64,000 nucleotides of DNA from positions 1 to 64,000 of the forward strand of contig PMTF01000004.1 of the NCBI GenBank assembly GCA_003167415.1. The letters run 5' to 3'. This DNA is from Acidimicrobiaceae bacterium (lineage in GTDB: Bacteria; Actinomycetota; Acidimicrobiia; Acidimicrobiales; RAAP-2). Shown piece by piece: positions 25,514 to 34,872 of this stretch. Numbering within the stretch: position 1 is the stretch's first letter; every line of letters begins with the position of its first letter. Below the pieces are notes generated by a model. It had not been told where the DNA came from, did not search any database, and saw nothing but the letters and a program-made list of their open reading frames with translations. The position numbers and the translations under genes are program-made.

Positions 25514-26632
25514 CTACAGCGCACCGCGCGCCCGGCGAACTTTTTCAATAAGGTCGTCCTCAAATCTTTTGAGTGTCTCGACCCGGTCTCCTATCCTCGC
25601 CCAATATTCAGACGGATCACGCAACAATTCCCGCGCTTGAACCGCCACGTCCTCCGGTGAGAAATTATCGACACCGTGAGCCCACTTTTCAATACCGAGA
25701 TCCGTGTACGCGCCGAAGCCCTTTCGTTCGTAGCTCAAATGAATTGCCGGAATCCCTGCATTGATCGCCTGGAGAGCCCCATGCAGTCGGACTGAAATTG
25801 CTACACCGACTTCTGGTCGGGCGAACAGTTCCTCAGTACCCCGAGACTCAGTAATCCCAATTGAGGCGTAGTACTGCTTATCGTCCTGGCCAGAGGCTGT
25901 GCTGTGTACTGCCCACTCCAACGGCATTATCGAAGCCAGTTGAAGGAGTCGGTCTGAATGCTCTTTGTTGTGCAACTCTCGAGCAATCAGAACGACATCT
26001 TGACCGCGATCAAGTGGATTACCTATGCCAAAATCGCGAGCGATTTTTATAACTGCTAGGTCGGGGTAGCGCTCCAAACCACATCCAGTTACTTCGCGTA
26101 TCGAAGTGTCGTCTCTGGCTAAGGCGATGTCAACGTTCTTCAAGTGTCTCCGAATTGCCTTTCCGAGCGCCCCTTTCAACGGACCGATGCTTTGTGGCAT
26201 GTATATGGACGGTGCCCGCGAGGCTGCGCCAAGCGCCAGCTGTGGGATGTGAACGAGACCTGTCAAGCGGGAGGCTGAACCTCCCGACGTTCGAAGATAT
26301 CCACCCCCTACGCCGACGACCAAATCAGCGTGTCGGACAAGTTTTCCCAATTTCGTCAATGAGGCGAACTTTCCGGTCGTGACGCCCGAGAATGCGAGTA
26401 CACCGACGGTCAATGATGATCGAAGGCGTTGAATTCCTCTTGTCCCAAATGCTGGATACTGAAACGTTGCAATTGAGTCTGAAAATGTCCCCGCCCTTAT
26501 GGCGACTACACAGCAGTCACTCTCGCGCACTCCTGCTTCTCGCAAAATACGGATGGTCTCCGCGACAAGGAGACCATCTCCTCGATTGCGGGCGTCATAT
26601 GCCTGAAGGATAACAACGGGAAAATGGCGCAC
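25514..26632 (-). CDS. polysaccharide pyruvyl transferase family protein
   Basis: The 372-residue protein has the family layout: N-terminal AYDARNRGDGLLVAETI, a central GVGGGYLRTSGG, YMPQSIGPL, ALARDDTSIREV, and the SVRLHGALQAINAGIPAIHLSY motif with the conserved Arg-Leu-His. Members transfer pyruvate from phosphoenolpyruvate to form ketals on surface polysaccharides. The presence of this gene suggests a pyruvylated, acidic polymer. GTG start at 26632. Confidence 0.8.
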   Translation of the reverse strand: MRHFPVVILQAYDARNRGDGLLVAETIRILREAGVRESDCCVVAIRAGTFSDSIATFQYPAFGTRGIQRLRSSLTVGVLAFSGVTTGKFASLTKLGKLVRHADLVVGVGGGYLRTSGGSASRLTGLVHIPQLALGAASRAPSIYMPQSIGPLKGALGKAIRRHLKNVDIALARDDTSIREVTGCGLERYPDLAVIKIARDFGIGNPLDRGQDVVLIARELHNKEHSDRLLQLASIMPLEWAVHSTASGQDDKQYYASIGITESRGTEELFARPEVGVAISVRLHGALQAINAGIPAIHLSYERKGFGAYTDLGIEKWAHGVDNFSPEDVAVQARELLRDPSEYWARIGDRVETLKRFEDDLIEKVRRARGAL

Positions 26633-26691
26633 TCGTCAGGATATAGCGCAGAAGATACGACCGCGAAAACTTGCATTATTCGAGTGGGTAA

Positions 26692-26996
26692 CAGATTCTG
26701 GCTTCGTCTGGCAACGATGTGTGCGACTTCCACGATTACGGATACCCAAACGACCCGAGGAGTTGCCGTTCGGCACGGTTGGCGAAAGCGGGGTCACGGT
26801 CGATTCCACCACAGGTCTTGCATCGCGAGCGACAAAGTTCTCAGCGAAGTTTGACACCGGTGTTGTCGGAGAACTGATGTGGGCATGGACGCCACACCCC
26901 ATTTTCGTGTATCCAGAGGAACGTCCCGATTACGGAATATTCCCAGGTGACCCGTCTCTAACAGTGCTGCAAGCGTTTTTGAATCCTCAACCGTGA
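26692..26996 (+). pseudogene. broken copy of the GH5-like gene, C-terminal part
   Basis: Plus-strand reading gives QILASSGNDVCDFHDYGYPN, matching QLLMASPGNDVCDYHDYGYP of the GH5-like protein at 13656. After a frameshift and loss of about 25 codons it continues GTVGESGVTVDSTTGLASRA, then KFDTGVVGELMWAW and PDYGIFPGDPSL to a stop at 26996, matching the last 75 residues of that protein. The N-terminal three quarters, including the acid/base Glu, are gone. It is wedged between minus-strand polysaccharide genes and cannot encode an active enzyme. Confidence 0.8.
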
Positions 26997-27040
26997 ACCT
27001 TGCGCCGAACGATCTTCATAAAGAACCACGACGATTAAAT

Positions 27041-27427
27041 TCAGTTCGATGTATCCTCGCTTGTCCCTCGCGGAGCTTTATGAACACGAGCACGCACCAC
27101 TGCCGTGATTGAAAATAAAAGTGTGCAACATCCGAGTGCGACCGAAATCGAGAGTTTGGAGAGACCCACTGGCGCCGCCCCAAGAGCCACAGCTGCAGTC
27201 GCCGAAAGTGCAAGGCTCGCCCCTAAGGTCGAGAGCACATACTCTCCGGGAGAGAATTGCCGCTTCGGAAGTATCGCGCTAACGAGAGCGAATCCGGGCA
27301 CAATGAATACGATGAGCAATCCGAGTGTGACACGCGCTATCGGAAACATGTCGATATCCGCCGTCGAGATGGCGAGAACACCGACGGCACACGACACCGC
27401 CAGTAGGACGAAGTGAATCCGCTTCAT
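27041..27427 (-). CDS. small multi-helix membrane protein (DUF1616-like)
   Basis: The 128-residue protein has about four hydrophobic helices and ends in a charged tail. The segment VTLGLLIVFIVPGFALVSAI with PKRQFSPGEYVLSTLG resembles the start of DUF1616-type membrane proteins found in archaeal and bacterial glycan loci. Its ATG overlaps the stop of the large membrane protein upstream (ATGA), so both are made together. Function unknown; an accessory of that protein is likely. Confidence 0.6.
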   Translation of the reverse strand: MKRIHFVLLAVSCAVGVLAISTADIDMFPIARVTLGLLIVFIVPGFALVSAILPKRQFSPGEYVLSTLGASLALSATAAVALGAAPVGLSKLSISVALGCCTLLFSITAVVRARVHKAPRGTSEDTSN

Positions 27428-29337
27428 TGGTATGCCACTCTGTCTTGGAAGTAGGTCATAAGGGGCACACAGGATCCATTTTCGATTCGCGACACGTCGA
27501 AGATCTCAACTTCATAATTGATATAGACCTCATCGATACAGGGGGAGGTAACGAACTTCTTCAACGAGTCCGGAGGGAACGCGTTCTTGTATTCCCCGGC
27601 GCCGGGTTCCTGAGGACTGAAGTAAAACCCAGGAGTCGGGGGAACGCCCTTTGTCATTTGCCTGTCCACGAAAAGAAAATGTATTCTGGTCGACTTGATG
27701 TCGCGAACGACAGTCCAATCCAATGACTTGGCAAAAAAAATCGGCCAGACCTTGTTTTCCGCGACCGTGTTCTGCTCTCCGTAGGTAGCGAGCGCGAATG
27801 AATCGAGATCATCTGAGGCAAAACGTTGGTTTATGCCCAAATGCTCGCGCGCCCAATTCGAGGCGCTGATCGCATCCGGCTGGACCAGCCATGGATATCC
27901 GTGCGGATGAGACGCCTCCGGCAGCAGTTCGTAGAACGATTGCCCAACGGTGATCTCGCCAACGAACACCAGCGTCACAAATAGCGTAGCTAAGGCTGTC
28001 TTTTTCCACCCAATGACTCCAAAACCAAAGGTCGAATGCTGGTGCATACGATCTCGCGTCCACTTGTTGTCGATGACCAGTAGTCCGAGGACACACGCCA
28101 GTCCGGCGAAGACATATTCCGAGGATCGGCCCGATAAGTCGACCCCCGCTGGGGCAAGTCGCGGCACGAGGCTCAGCGGAAAGAGAACGGCCACGCCAGC
28201 GGCGGCCACCATCGGTGCACTATCCCGATGACGCCAGGCTAAGTAGAGGCCAGGGGGCAACGCCAATAGAAGAACTCCGACCGCGGCAAAACCCGCAATA
28301 ACTTCCCACTCCGGGGTGAGGAAGCCACCGCTTACGTAGAGGTGGCGAGGTGAAATGTGGCCAAGCGCCAATGAGATCGTCTGTCGAAGGGCGGGAAGAA
28401 GATTCTCCGTGAACAAATAAGTCGAAGCCGGCCGAGCAACGAAGAAGAACCAGACCAGAGTTGTCGTGGTCGAAACGAGTGCCATCAATCCGATGACTCG
28501 TCGTGCATGTGAGGCTCGTCCGCTAAAACGCTCAACCAACCACCAAGTGATCAATAACGCCGAAAGGGCAAAACCAACGACGTGGTGAGTGACTGTCACG
28601 GCCATTATGGCGACAATTGCGACGACCAGTGGAACTTCACTCTTTAGGCGGCGGGTACGACCAAGCCACCAGATAGTAAATGCGGCGAGTGGCAGTGCCA
28701 AATTTTCATACGAAAAAGCGGCACTCCAGAAAAGGAACATTGGATTCGCAACATAGATGAGGCTGGCGCCCGCCGCCGCCCTATCAGACCTCGTCACTCG
28801 CTCAGCGATCAAGAAGAAGCAAGCAGAGAAGAGAAGACGCGCGATCCCAATCACAATGAGGCCAGACGCGAAAGGGCTTAGACCGGAAAGATTTACCAGC
28901 CCCGCCGTAATCGCAGCAAGGCCCGGATAAAAAGCGGCAGTTGGCAGAAGTGGGTTAGATGTAAATAGATGGTGCGTGCGCAGGATTTCTTGCGTGTTGC
29001 GAAGATGAATGTATTCATCGCTAAAGGTAAAAGCGGTCGGAGAACCGAGATACTTGACAAGATAAAGAGAAGCGCCAAGTAAGACCACTAGCGTTAGTCG
29101 TTCTCGACGATCCACGTCTTTCATCAGCAGGCGTACAGCAATCGGAACGAAGATGATGAGTATTCCGAACCAAAAGAAAAGTGACGACCTGGTGTATCCG
29201 TAGCCGCGACGACTTTCTGAGTCCCCAACCGCGACAGATGCAATTCCTAATGCGAGGGTAAGCGCGACAAGCGATATCCACAGGCGATTGACGCGAGAGA
29301 CCGGGGGTAACGAATGAACGGTCAAGGGAACAGTCAT
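27424..29337 (-). CDS. large polytopic membrane protein, possible GT-C transferase or polymerase
   Basis: The 637-residue protein has roughly 12 hydrophobic helices and a C-terminal soluble part of about 150 residues (from about 490, with WAREHLGINQRFASDD). An acidic pair early on (TFSDEYIHLRNTQEIL) resembles the first-loop Asp/Glu of GT-C glycosyltransferases, which use polyprenyl-phosphate sugars outside the membrane. In this cluster it could be that, or the missing repeat-unit polymerase. It is coupled to a 73-residue ORF upstream (TAATG) and a small membrane protein downstream (ATGA). Confidence 0.6.
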   Translation of the reverse strand: MTVPLTVHSLPPVSRVNRLWISLVALTLALGIASVAVGDSESRRGYGYTRSSLFFWFGILIIFVPIAVRLLMKDVDRRERLTLVVLLGASLYLVKYLGSPTAFTFSDEYIHLRNTQEILRTHHLFTSNPLLPTAAFYPGLAAITAGLVNLSGLSPFASGLIVIGIARLLFSACFFLIAERVTRSDRAAAGASLIYVANPMFLFWSAAFSYENLALPLAAFTIWWLGRTRRLKSEVPLVVAIVAIMAVTVTHHVVGFALSALLITWWLVERFSGRASHARRVIGLMALVSTTTTLVWFFFVARPASTYLFTENLLPALRQTISLALGHISPRHLYVSGGFLTPEWEVIAGFAAVGVLLLALPPGLYLAWRHRDSAPMVAAAGVAVLFPLSLVPRLAPAGVDLSGRSSEYVFAGLACVLGLLVIDNKWTRDRMHQHSTFGFGVIGWKKTALATLFVTLVFVGEITVGQSFYELLPEASHPHGYPWLVQPDAISASNWAREHLGINQRFASDDLDSFALATYGEQNTVAENKVWPIFFAKSLDWTVVRDIKSTRIHFLFVDRQMTKGVPPTPGFYFSPQEPGAGEYKNAFPPDSLKKFVTSPCIDEVYINYEVEIFDVSRIENGSCVPLMTYFQDRVAYQ

Positions 29338-29558
29338 TAGTGAAGAGTTGAGGCGTTCGTCGCCCCAGCGATCCTCAGTTGCCTCACCGGTTCAAGAGCG
29401 AAGACGCGGCTATCCCTAATTGTCACGCTTTTGCGATTGATAACCGGCATCTTCCAATCCTCCTTCGTCTTGGCGAGAATACTGAAGTAGGCGCACGTGA
29501 GGTGCTTGTCGCCCATCAGAGGATAAGGATAACAATCGATCGCTAAGAAAATCCGCAT
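29337..29558 (-). CDS. 73-residue coupled ORF of unknown function
   Basis: The ATG at 29558 shares one base with the stop of the flippase gene (TGATG), and the stop shares one base with the next ATG (TAATG). That makes this the in-frame part of the 111-residue track ORF that fits the operon. The product begins MRIFLAIDCYPYPLMGDKHL, has no membrane segment and resembles nothing I know. The exact coupling on both sides argues that it is translated. It could also be the remnant of a larger extracytoplasmic domain. Confidence 0.5.
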   Translation of the reverse strand: MRIFLAIDCYPYPLMGDKHLTCAYFSILAKTKEDWKMPVINRKSVTIRDSRVFALEPVRQLRIAGATNASTLH

Positions 29559-30955
29559 CAGGCAGTGCCGAGGCGCTTGGAGGACCCGACCTTGCGATCC
29601 ACAATCGAGGTTCTCCTCAGGTCGAAAACTACGAATACGCATCCGCATAACTGCATTGCAAGAAAAGCCCATCCGACGGCGCTGATGCCGAGCTCAGGAA
29701 GAAAAATCCAGGACAACACCACTATGCCGAGTCCCATTCCCACGTTGAGAGCCGCGCCAACAGCAAGCCTCCCCTGTACACGAAGCAGAGCAACGTAAAC
29801 GTTGGTTACCGCATCGGGGATTGAGGCGACAAGCACGATTCGTAAGAGTCCAACGCCGTGACGTTCGTATGCAGGACCGAATGCGGACAACATCAGCCCA
29901 CCGAGAAACAAGATCCCTATTGAACAAGGTACGATTATCGCTCCGATAACCCCTAAGGCCGCTCGAGCCTTCCCTAACAATTCGTGAGGGCTATGCGCAC
30001 CTTCGGCAAACAACGCTTGTGAAACCGAGGGAGAGATTATCAAGAAGATCCCGGCCATCATCCACGTCGTGTAAAAGTAGGCATTGTCACTCGCTGAGAG
30101 TCGCTCCGTCACTAGCAAGGGAACGACATACGGCAGGAGCGCCCCCCCCATGCCGATGAGTTGGTTACCCGCAAGACGAGACCGATGACCTAGCGCCGTT
30201 CTTATGAGGGTTGATGTTCGAGAGGGTCGTAACGGACTCGCTCGCCGGATTAGGAGAAATGCTCCGACTCCGACTCCGATGACGGAAGCCACGGCCCATG
30301 CGCTGAGCAAATTGAGCGAGTTGGCACCAGCCACCAACATGAAGAGCACGACGACGAGAAACTTGCTGACGGCTGCGACCATGTTTCGAACCACCATGTT
30401 TCCGGCGGCTCGCTCCGCGATGAAGACACTATCGAGTACGACGCCAGCAGTCGTGGCTATCGTCGCCACCGCAAAGAGCGCAGCATACGAGAATCTATGT
30501 AGAACTTCGAGATCTGGAGCGAAGAAAGGTAGTGCAAATATCGTCGCGCACGCCAACGTGAGACTCAGGACGACCGCAATCATGATCCCAGCCCAGAAAG
30601 TAACTGACCACCCTTCGGCGTCTTTATGCGAAGACATGGACTGAATGAGCATTCCAGAGACTCCAAGGCTCGATAGGAGGACCATGATGGTGCTCGCTGA
30701 GACAAGAGCCGCCGTCAGCCCAACTACGCTCGCAGGAAACAAGTGCGCAGCCACCAACCAGAAAACGAAACCGAACACTGAGTTAATGACCGTGGTGACC
30801 ATGATGAAGAGACTGTTACGAAGAAGTGAATCGTTGCGGACATGTTCAAATAACAATCGGGGGGACCGCCACAATCGACCCCGATGCCTTCGACTAACGC
30901 GCACGGTCAACGGTTTATCAGACACGTGATTTTTCTCTTTTGGAGTCGAGCACAT
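29558..30955 (-). CDS. oligosaccharide flippase (Wzx/MOP superfamily)
   Basis: The 465-residue protein has about 12-14 helices and the MOP-type start LLRNSLFIMVTTVINSVFGF, FWLVAAHLFPASVVGLTAAL. It should move lipid-linked oligosaccharide units across the membrane. The ATG at 30955 abuts the stop of the preceding glycosyltransferase; a GTG at 30925 is an alternative. The first 40 residues are basic and cytoplasmic. Its presence implies a Wzx-dependent pathway, with the large membrane protein downstream as a possible polymerase. Confidence 0.85.
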   Translation of the reverse strand: MCSTPKEKNHVSDKPLTVRVSRRHRGRLWRSPRLLFEHVRNDSLLRNSLFIMVTTVINSVFGFVFWLVAAHLFPASVVGLTAALVSASTIMVLLSSLGVSGMLIQSMSSHKDAEGWSVTFWAGIMIAVVLSLTLACATIFALPFFAPDLEVLHRFSYAALFAVATIATTAGVVLDSVFIAERAAGNMVVRNMVAAVSKFLVVVLFMLVAGANSLNLLSAWAVASVIGVGVGAFLLIRRASPLRPSRTSTLIRTALGHRSRLAGNQLIGMGGALLPYVVPLLVTERLSASDNAYFYTTWMMAGIFLIISPSVSQALFAEGAHSPHELLGKARAALGVIGAIIVPCSIGILFLGGLMLSAFGPAYERHGVGLLRIVLVASIPDAVTNVYVALLRVQGRLAVGAALNVGMGLGIVVLSWIFLPELGISAVGWAFLAMQLCGCVFVVFDLRRTSIVDRKVGSSKRLGTA

Positions 30956-32194
30956 TCATTCGACTTGTCCCATCGGACGTTGCGCTGGTGAACAATCAAT
31001 GTCCTTCATTAGATTTTCGTAAAGCGTGACCGTCCGATTCCAGGAATGCGGATCTCGAAAACGTCGCCCTCGTAAAGCGGGAAGCAATCGAATGGCATCT
31101 CGGAGTGAAACAGGATCCCTGGGCGAAGAGAGTATGGCCCCCTCGTAATCCTTGACGGCCGCCGGAAGCCCCCCTACTGCAGTGATAACCAGAGGTAGTC
31201 CGTTACTCATTGCTACGTGAGCGGGAGAACTGGCTGACGACCGGTGATATGGCAGAACAACTGCGTCGGCGTTTGCAAAGTGAGCGACTACTTCGTCATC
31301 GTGTACGAAACGGTTGATCAATGTGATCCGTTGACGGTGCCGACTCTGTTGAATCAGTCGGACGGGCAGATCCCACCCCTCCCACGTTTCACCGACGACC
31401 GTCAACCAATAGCTCTTCACCTCTTCATCGTCGAAGAGATCAAAGGCGCGAACAAGATCCTCTAATCCTTTGTAGGGGCGAATTAAACCAAAGAACAATA
31501 GATTGAGAGTATCCGAGGGCGCTGAACGGTAACTGATCCCTGCTGAGATGCCAGTGGCATTTTTTGACGAATGGTGATCCAAAGGTCCATGAGGAATGAC
31601 AACGCAAGGACGTCCGCGTAATCGATAACTTTTGTTAACCGGCTCCCGGTCAGACTCGGAATGTATTACAAAGGCGGACACGAGCCTAAAGAAAGGCCGC
31701 CCCAAAACTGCAATCCATGCTCGGGCAAACGGGATTCTCTCTTCGCCGCTGTCAACGACCTCGTGAATTTCAACGATGATCGACGCTCCCTGAAGCCGGG
31801 CGAGAAGCGCTAAGGCGAGGTAAGTGTGGAGCACTGATCCCGTCCACCATTCGAAAATGACGACGTCAGGTTTCCACTTCTTAAATTTGATGAGATCGTG
31901 AAAGAAGTGCAATCCCCAGTACCAGTCGATGCCATTGAACACGTCTATCGCGGAGTCATAGTCCAGACGAGTTGAGGTAGTGCCGACGCGCGATCGTCCG
32001 GGATACAGGAATGTCGGGATGAGCCGGCGCATGGGGATGGCCGCGACCGTAAAGCGTTCGGCGAGAGCATTTGAGAGCCGAAGCGTGTAATAACTCATCG
32101 CACTGAGGAAGTGAGTATCTGCGCCAACCACCACCACCCGCCTCGGTCGTCCCGTCGAGCTATGGCTCGGTGGCGATGCAGAGCGATCAGTCAT
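30956..32194 (-). CDS. glycosyltransferase, GT-B fold (family 4-like)
   Basis: The 412-residue protein has the N-terminal VVVVGADTHFLSAMSYYTLRL, a central LLFFGLIRPYKGLEDLVRAF donor-domain start and a C-terminal SSPAHVAMSNGLPLVITAVG that fills the place of the EX7E region. It lacks a clear glutamate pair there, so its catalytic type is less certain than the GT4 at 18906. It abuts the flippase gene and is probably in the same operon. Confidence 0.75.
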   Translation of the reverse strand: MTDRSASPPSHSSTGRPRRVVVVGADTHFLSAMSYYTLRLSNALAERFTVAAIPMRRLIPTFLYPGRSRVGTTSTRLDYDSAIDVFNGIDWYWGLHFFHDLIKFKKWKPDVVIFEWWTGSVLHTYLALALLARLQGASIIVEIHEVVDSGEERIPFARAWIAVLGRPFFRLVSAFVIHSESDREPVNKSYRLRGRPCVVIPHGPLDHHSSKNATGISAGISYRSAPSDTLNLLFFGLIRPYKGLEDLVRAFDLFDDEEVKSYWLTVVGETWEGWDLPVRLIQQSRHRQRITLINRFVHDDEVVAHFANADAVVLPYHRSSASSPAHVAMSNGLPLVITAVGGLPAAVKDYEGAILSSPRDPVSLRDAIRLLPALRGRRFRDPHSWNRTVTLYENLMKDIDCSPAQRPMGQVE

Positions 32195-32281
32195 TAATGG
32201 AAGATCATTTCAAGCTCAACTCCGCCTTATCCAATGGCGTTCGTTCACTTCATCGTGTGACGGCTTCGCCATATGAAGCGA

Positions 32282-33499
32282 TCATCCTGTCTCGGTGGTG
32301 GGCTGTAGAAAGCGCACCGACTGAGACGAACGCGCGGTCCAAGGAGTCGTGACATTAATCGGCGTTCGAGGGGTTTGCAGGGGTACCGTCAACTCGCGCG
32401 ACTCAATGATGCGCTCCGCAAGTTCGCGCCACGCGTCGGGGCTTGGGAAGCCCAATTCGCCGAGTCTCAAGGCATGTTTCATCGCGACGTGAATTGACGT
32501 CGGTCGGTGCCCATCAGCCATAAGTCCGCCAACGTATCCGCGCCCCACGATGGGAGCCTTCGAGCTGGCGAGAACAACTGTTACGATGCCGCAGTCGACC
32601 GCCGTAGAGAACGCCCGCGAATCAAAATCCGGGTCGACCATGCTCAAGGTGGAGGAGGCGTTACAGAACTCACGAAGATCGCCAGCGGACATGTCGTCAC
32701 CAGAGAACTCCACGTGTCGTGCGTGATAACTGTTGGCGATGATGCTCTCCATGGCGCGTCCTTCGTGACGCATTGCGACTTGCAAGGTATATCTGTTGAT
32801 TCGAGCAACGGGAATTGCATCGAACGCCGCCATTAGAGCTGTCAACGTCTCGCCACTTCCACTCGGCAGGAAGGCTGTGAGTAGTTGCGGTCCGGGTCGA
32901 CGGCTTCGCCCGGTCAACGACAGAGCTCGATGCGCTTGCACCCGGGGCCTGTACGAACCGAATGCAGCGATGAGCTCGTTGGCTTCGTTAGCGTCTCCCA
33001 CCACAACTCGGTCGGCCTGGCGGAGCGTACCGACCAGTGAAACTGCTCGAGCTTCTCGTGATGGTGGAAGGCTCGCGCACAGGACGACCGTCGCGACTCC
33101 GGCCGATTTTGCCACCTGCAAGAATTCTCGAATCCACTCGTTGTCGATGCCCGGCCAGGCATAAGCGATTGCCAATCTTGTGTCCCGACCGATCCATTGA
33201 TGAAAAAACCTCTTTCGAGCCTTAGCGTTTCGCGGAGCTTGGTATCGTTGGTGACCGAAATGAAGTTCCGCGTCGTGAGTTGCGGCCAGCGAAGGAGCGC
33301 GGTGGAGACCCATCGTCGGATGGGTCCCAAGATCCACTTCAATGCGGCGAACTGGCGATGTTGTGGCCAGAGCCATAACGATTTCGGAGACAATAATTCC
33401 GGGAATCGTCAACGACGTTCCGGGTCCCGCCACCACAATGCACCTTTCATCACGGTCACTGGGCGCAGCTATGTTCTCGAGGTCAGACAGGCGCGACAC
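32282..33499 (-). CDS. GT-B-like protein of the polysaccharide operon
   Basis: The 405-residue protein looks like a divergent GT-B glycosyltransferase: an N-terminal IVVAGPGTSLTIPGIIVSEI, a Rossmann-like middle (TVVLCASLPPSREAR) and a C-terminal VDCGIVTVVLASSKAPIVGRGY. No complete catalytic motif is recognised. The GTG start overlaps the end of a 112-residue gene by 17 bases, so the two are co-translated, and 87 bases separate it from the GT downstream. It may be a transferase or a non-catalytic relative. Confidence 0.55.
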   Translation of the reverse strand: MSRLSDLENIAAPSDRDERCIVVAGPGTSLTIPGIIVSEIVMALATTSPVRRIEVDLGTHPTMGLHRAPSLAATHDAELHFGHQRYQAPRNAKARKRFFHQWIGRDTRLAIAYAWPGIDNEWIREFLQVAKSAGVATVVLCASLPPSREARAVSLVGTLRQADRVVVGDANEANELIAAFGSYRPRVQAHRALSLTGRSRRPGPQLLTAFLPSGSGETLTALMAAFDAIPVARINRYTLQVAMRHEGRAMESIIANSYHARHVEFSGDDMSAGDLREFCNASSTLSMVDPDFDSRAFSTAVDCGIVTVVLASSKAPIVGRGYVGGLMADGHRPTSIHVAMKHALRLGELGFPSPDAWRELAERIIESRELTVPLQTPRTPINVTTPWTARSSQSVRFLQPTTETG

Positions 33500-33821
33500 G
33501 ATACCCTCTCAATTTCTCGATCACGATAAGACGGATGAAGCGAAGCACAAGGCCCAAGACACCACCCTTTCCGCGACGAGGCTCGAGAATGTATTGCACA
33601 TAAGGCCCCGGAACTTTCGCGACTCGCATGAAATCATCACCCGACCGACTTTTGACTTCAACGACGTCGACTCGATCAGGATTGGAGTTAGGAACGAATC
33701 CCCAGTACTCAATGTCGTCGCGAGTCGGTAAAAATGCGAATACCGAGAATCCCAAACACCTTTGGGCCCCCGACTGGCCACCCTTCAAATGAACAATTCG
33801 TACGGGGTCGGCTGGCTCCAC
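33483..33821 (-). CDS. 112-residue protein of unknown function
   Basis: The GTG at 33821 has an excellent RBS (GGAGGAG five bases upstream), the best in the polysaccharide locus, so this small gene is probably translated. The product starts MEPADPVRIVHLKGGQSGAQ, has a VEVKSRSGDDFMRV middle, and ends with a basic amphipathic helix (LRFIRLIVIEKLRGYRV). No family is recognised. It overlaps the next gene, so a joint function with the GT-B-like protein is likely. It is the first gene of the minus-strand run and is divergent from the GT2 gene at 34111. Confidence 0.55.
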   Translation of the reverse strand: MEPADPVRIVHLKGGQSGAQRCLGFSVFAFLPTRDDIEYWGFVPNSNPDRVDVVEVKSRSGDDFMRVAKVPGPYVQYILEPRRGKGGVLGLVLRFIRLIVIEKLRGYRVAPV

Positions 33822-34110
33822 TCATCTCCTCCGCATCAGCCCTCGCACATAAAGGCTTACAGACATTCACTTGAATGTCAATCTGAACCCAACCCTTAAA
33901 CACGTACCTGACAAATTCCATCATCTCGAAGCGCAGACTTGAGAGTTAGGGAACACAAAGGTTTTGGACGATTTGGTCATATCCGTGACGCAAAGTGCCA
34001 TTTCTCTTGAAACTACACGAATGGTATTTTGTGACTTGGCGCCACCATTTGACAATTTTTGTTTTGTTTGAGAGTGTTGTGAATGCAAGGGGCGACACGG
34101 AAAGACGGAA

Positions 34111-34872
34111 GTGGAAACTGTCAGACTTGATGATTCGTCGTCAAACACGGACAATGGTTTACTTACACGGAATGCGCACCGGAAGCCGAGCGTTTCAGTG
34201 ATGATACCTACGCTCAATGAAGCGCGGAATCTTCCGTACGTTTTGAATACCGTTCCCGATTGGGTGGACGAGGTCATCATTGTCGACGGACGCTCGACGG
34301 ACGACACGTTGCGAATAGCAAAGGCACTTCGGCCTGATATCCGGATCGTTTATGTGATCAAGCCGGGTAAAGGCGCGGCCATGAAGGCCGGCTTCGAGGC
34401 CGCCTCAAGTGATTTCATCATAGCTCTGGACGCTGACGGCTCAATGGACGGAGTTGAGATCGGTGCATTTCGCGACGCTCTCGAAGCTGGAGCGGATTAC
34501 GTCAAGGGAACTCGTTTCGGTCCAGGAGGCGGATCCGCCGACATCACTAAGTTCCGGCGTTTTGGCGACGGCGGTATTTGCCTGCTAATCAGATTGTTGT
34601 TTGGAGGCCGCTATACCGACGCGACGTATGGCTACATCGGTGTTAGAGCCGAGTCCGTGGAGAAGATCGGCATTGATTCAGATGGTTTCGAGGTCGAAAC
34701 GCTGATTGGGATTCGAGCGCATAGAGCTGGTCTTAGAACTACACAAGTCCCCTGCTTTGAGACGAGCCGAATTCATGGCACCAGCAATCTGCGCGCCCTC
34801 CGAGACGGTATTCGAATCTTCGTTGTCATTGTCAAAGAGAGATTCAGGAGAACTCGACATGCGGCGTCCTAG
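34111..34872 (+). CDS. glycosyltransferase family 2 (DPM-like)
   Basis: The 253-residue GT-A enzyme has SVMIPTLNEARNLPYVL, DEVIIVDGRSTDDT, GKGAAMKAGFEAASSDFIIA and the metal-binding LDADGSMDG, the pattern of dolichyl/polyprenyl-phosphate sugar transferases, without C-terminal membrane helices. GTG 34111 with AAAGACGGAA just upstream is a good start. It is alone on the plus strand, divergent from the polysaccharide genes. It could make the polyprenyl-phosphate sugar used by the GT-C-like protein at 27424. Confidence 0.85.
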   Translation: METVRLDDSSSNTDNGLLTRNAHRKPSVSVMIPTLNEARNLPYVLNTVPDWVDEVIIVDGRSTDDTLRIAKALRPDIRIVYVIKPGKGAAMKAGFEAASSDFIIALDADGSMDGVEIGAFRDALEAGADYVKGTRFGPGGGSADITKFRRFGDGGICLLIRLLFGGRYTDATYGYIGVRAESVEKIGIDSDGFEVETLIGIRAHRAGLRTTQVPCFETSRIHGTSNLRALRDGIRIFVVIVKERFRRTRHAAS

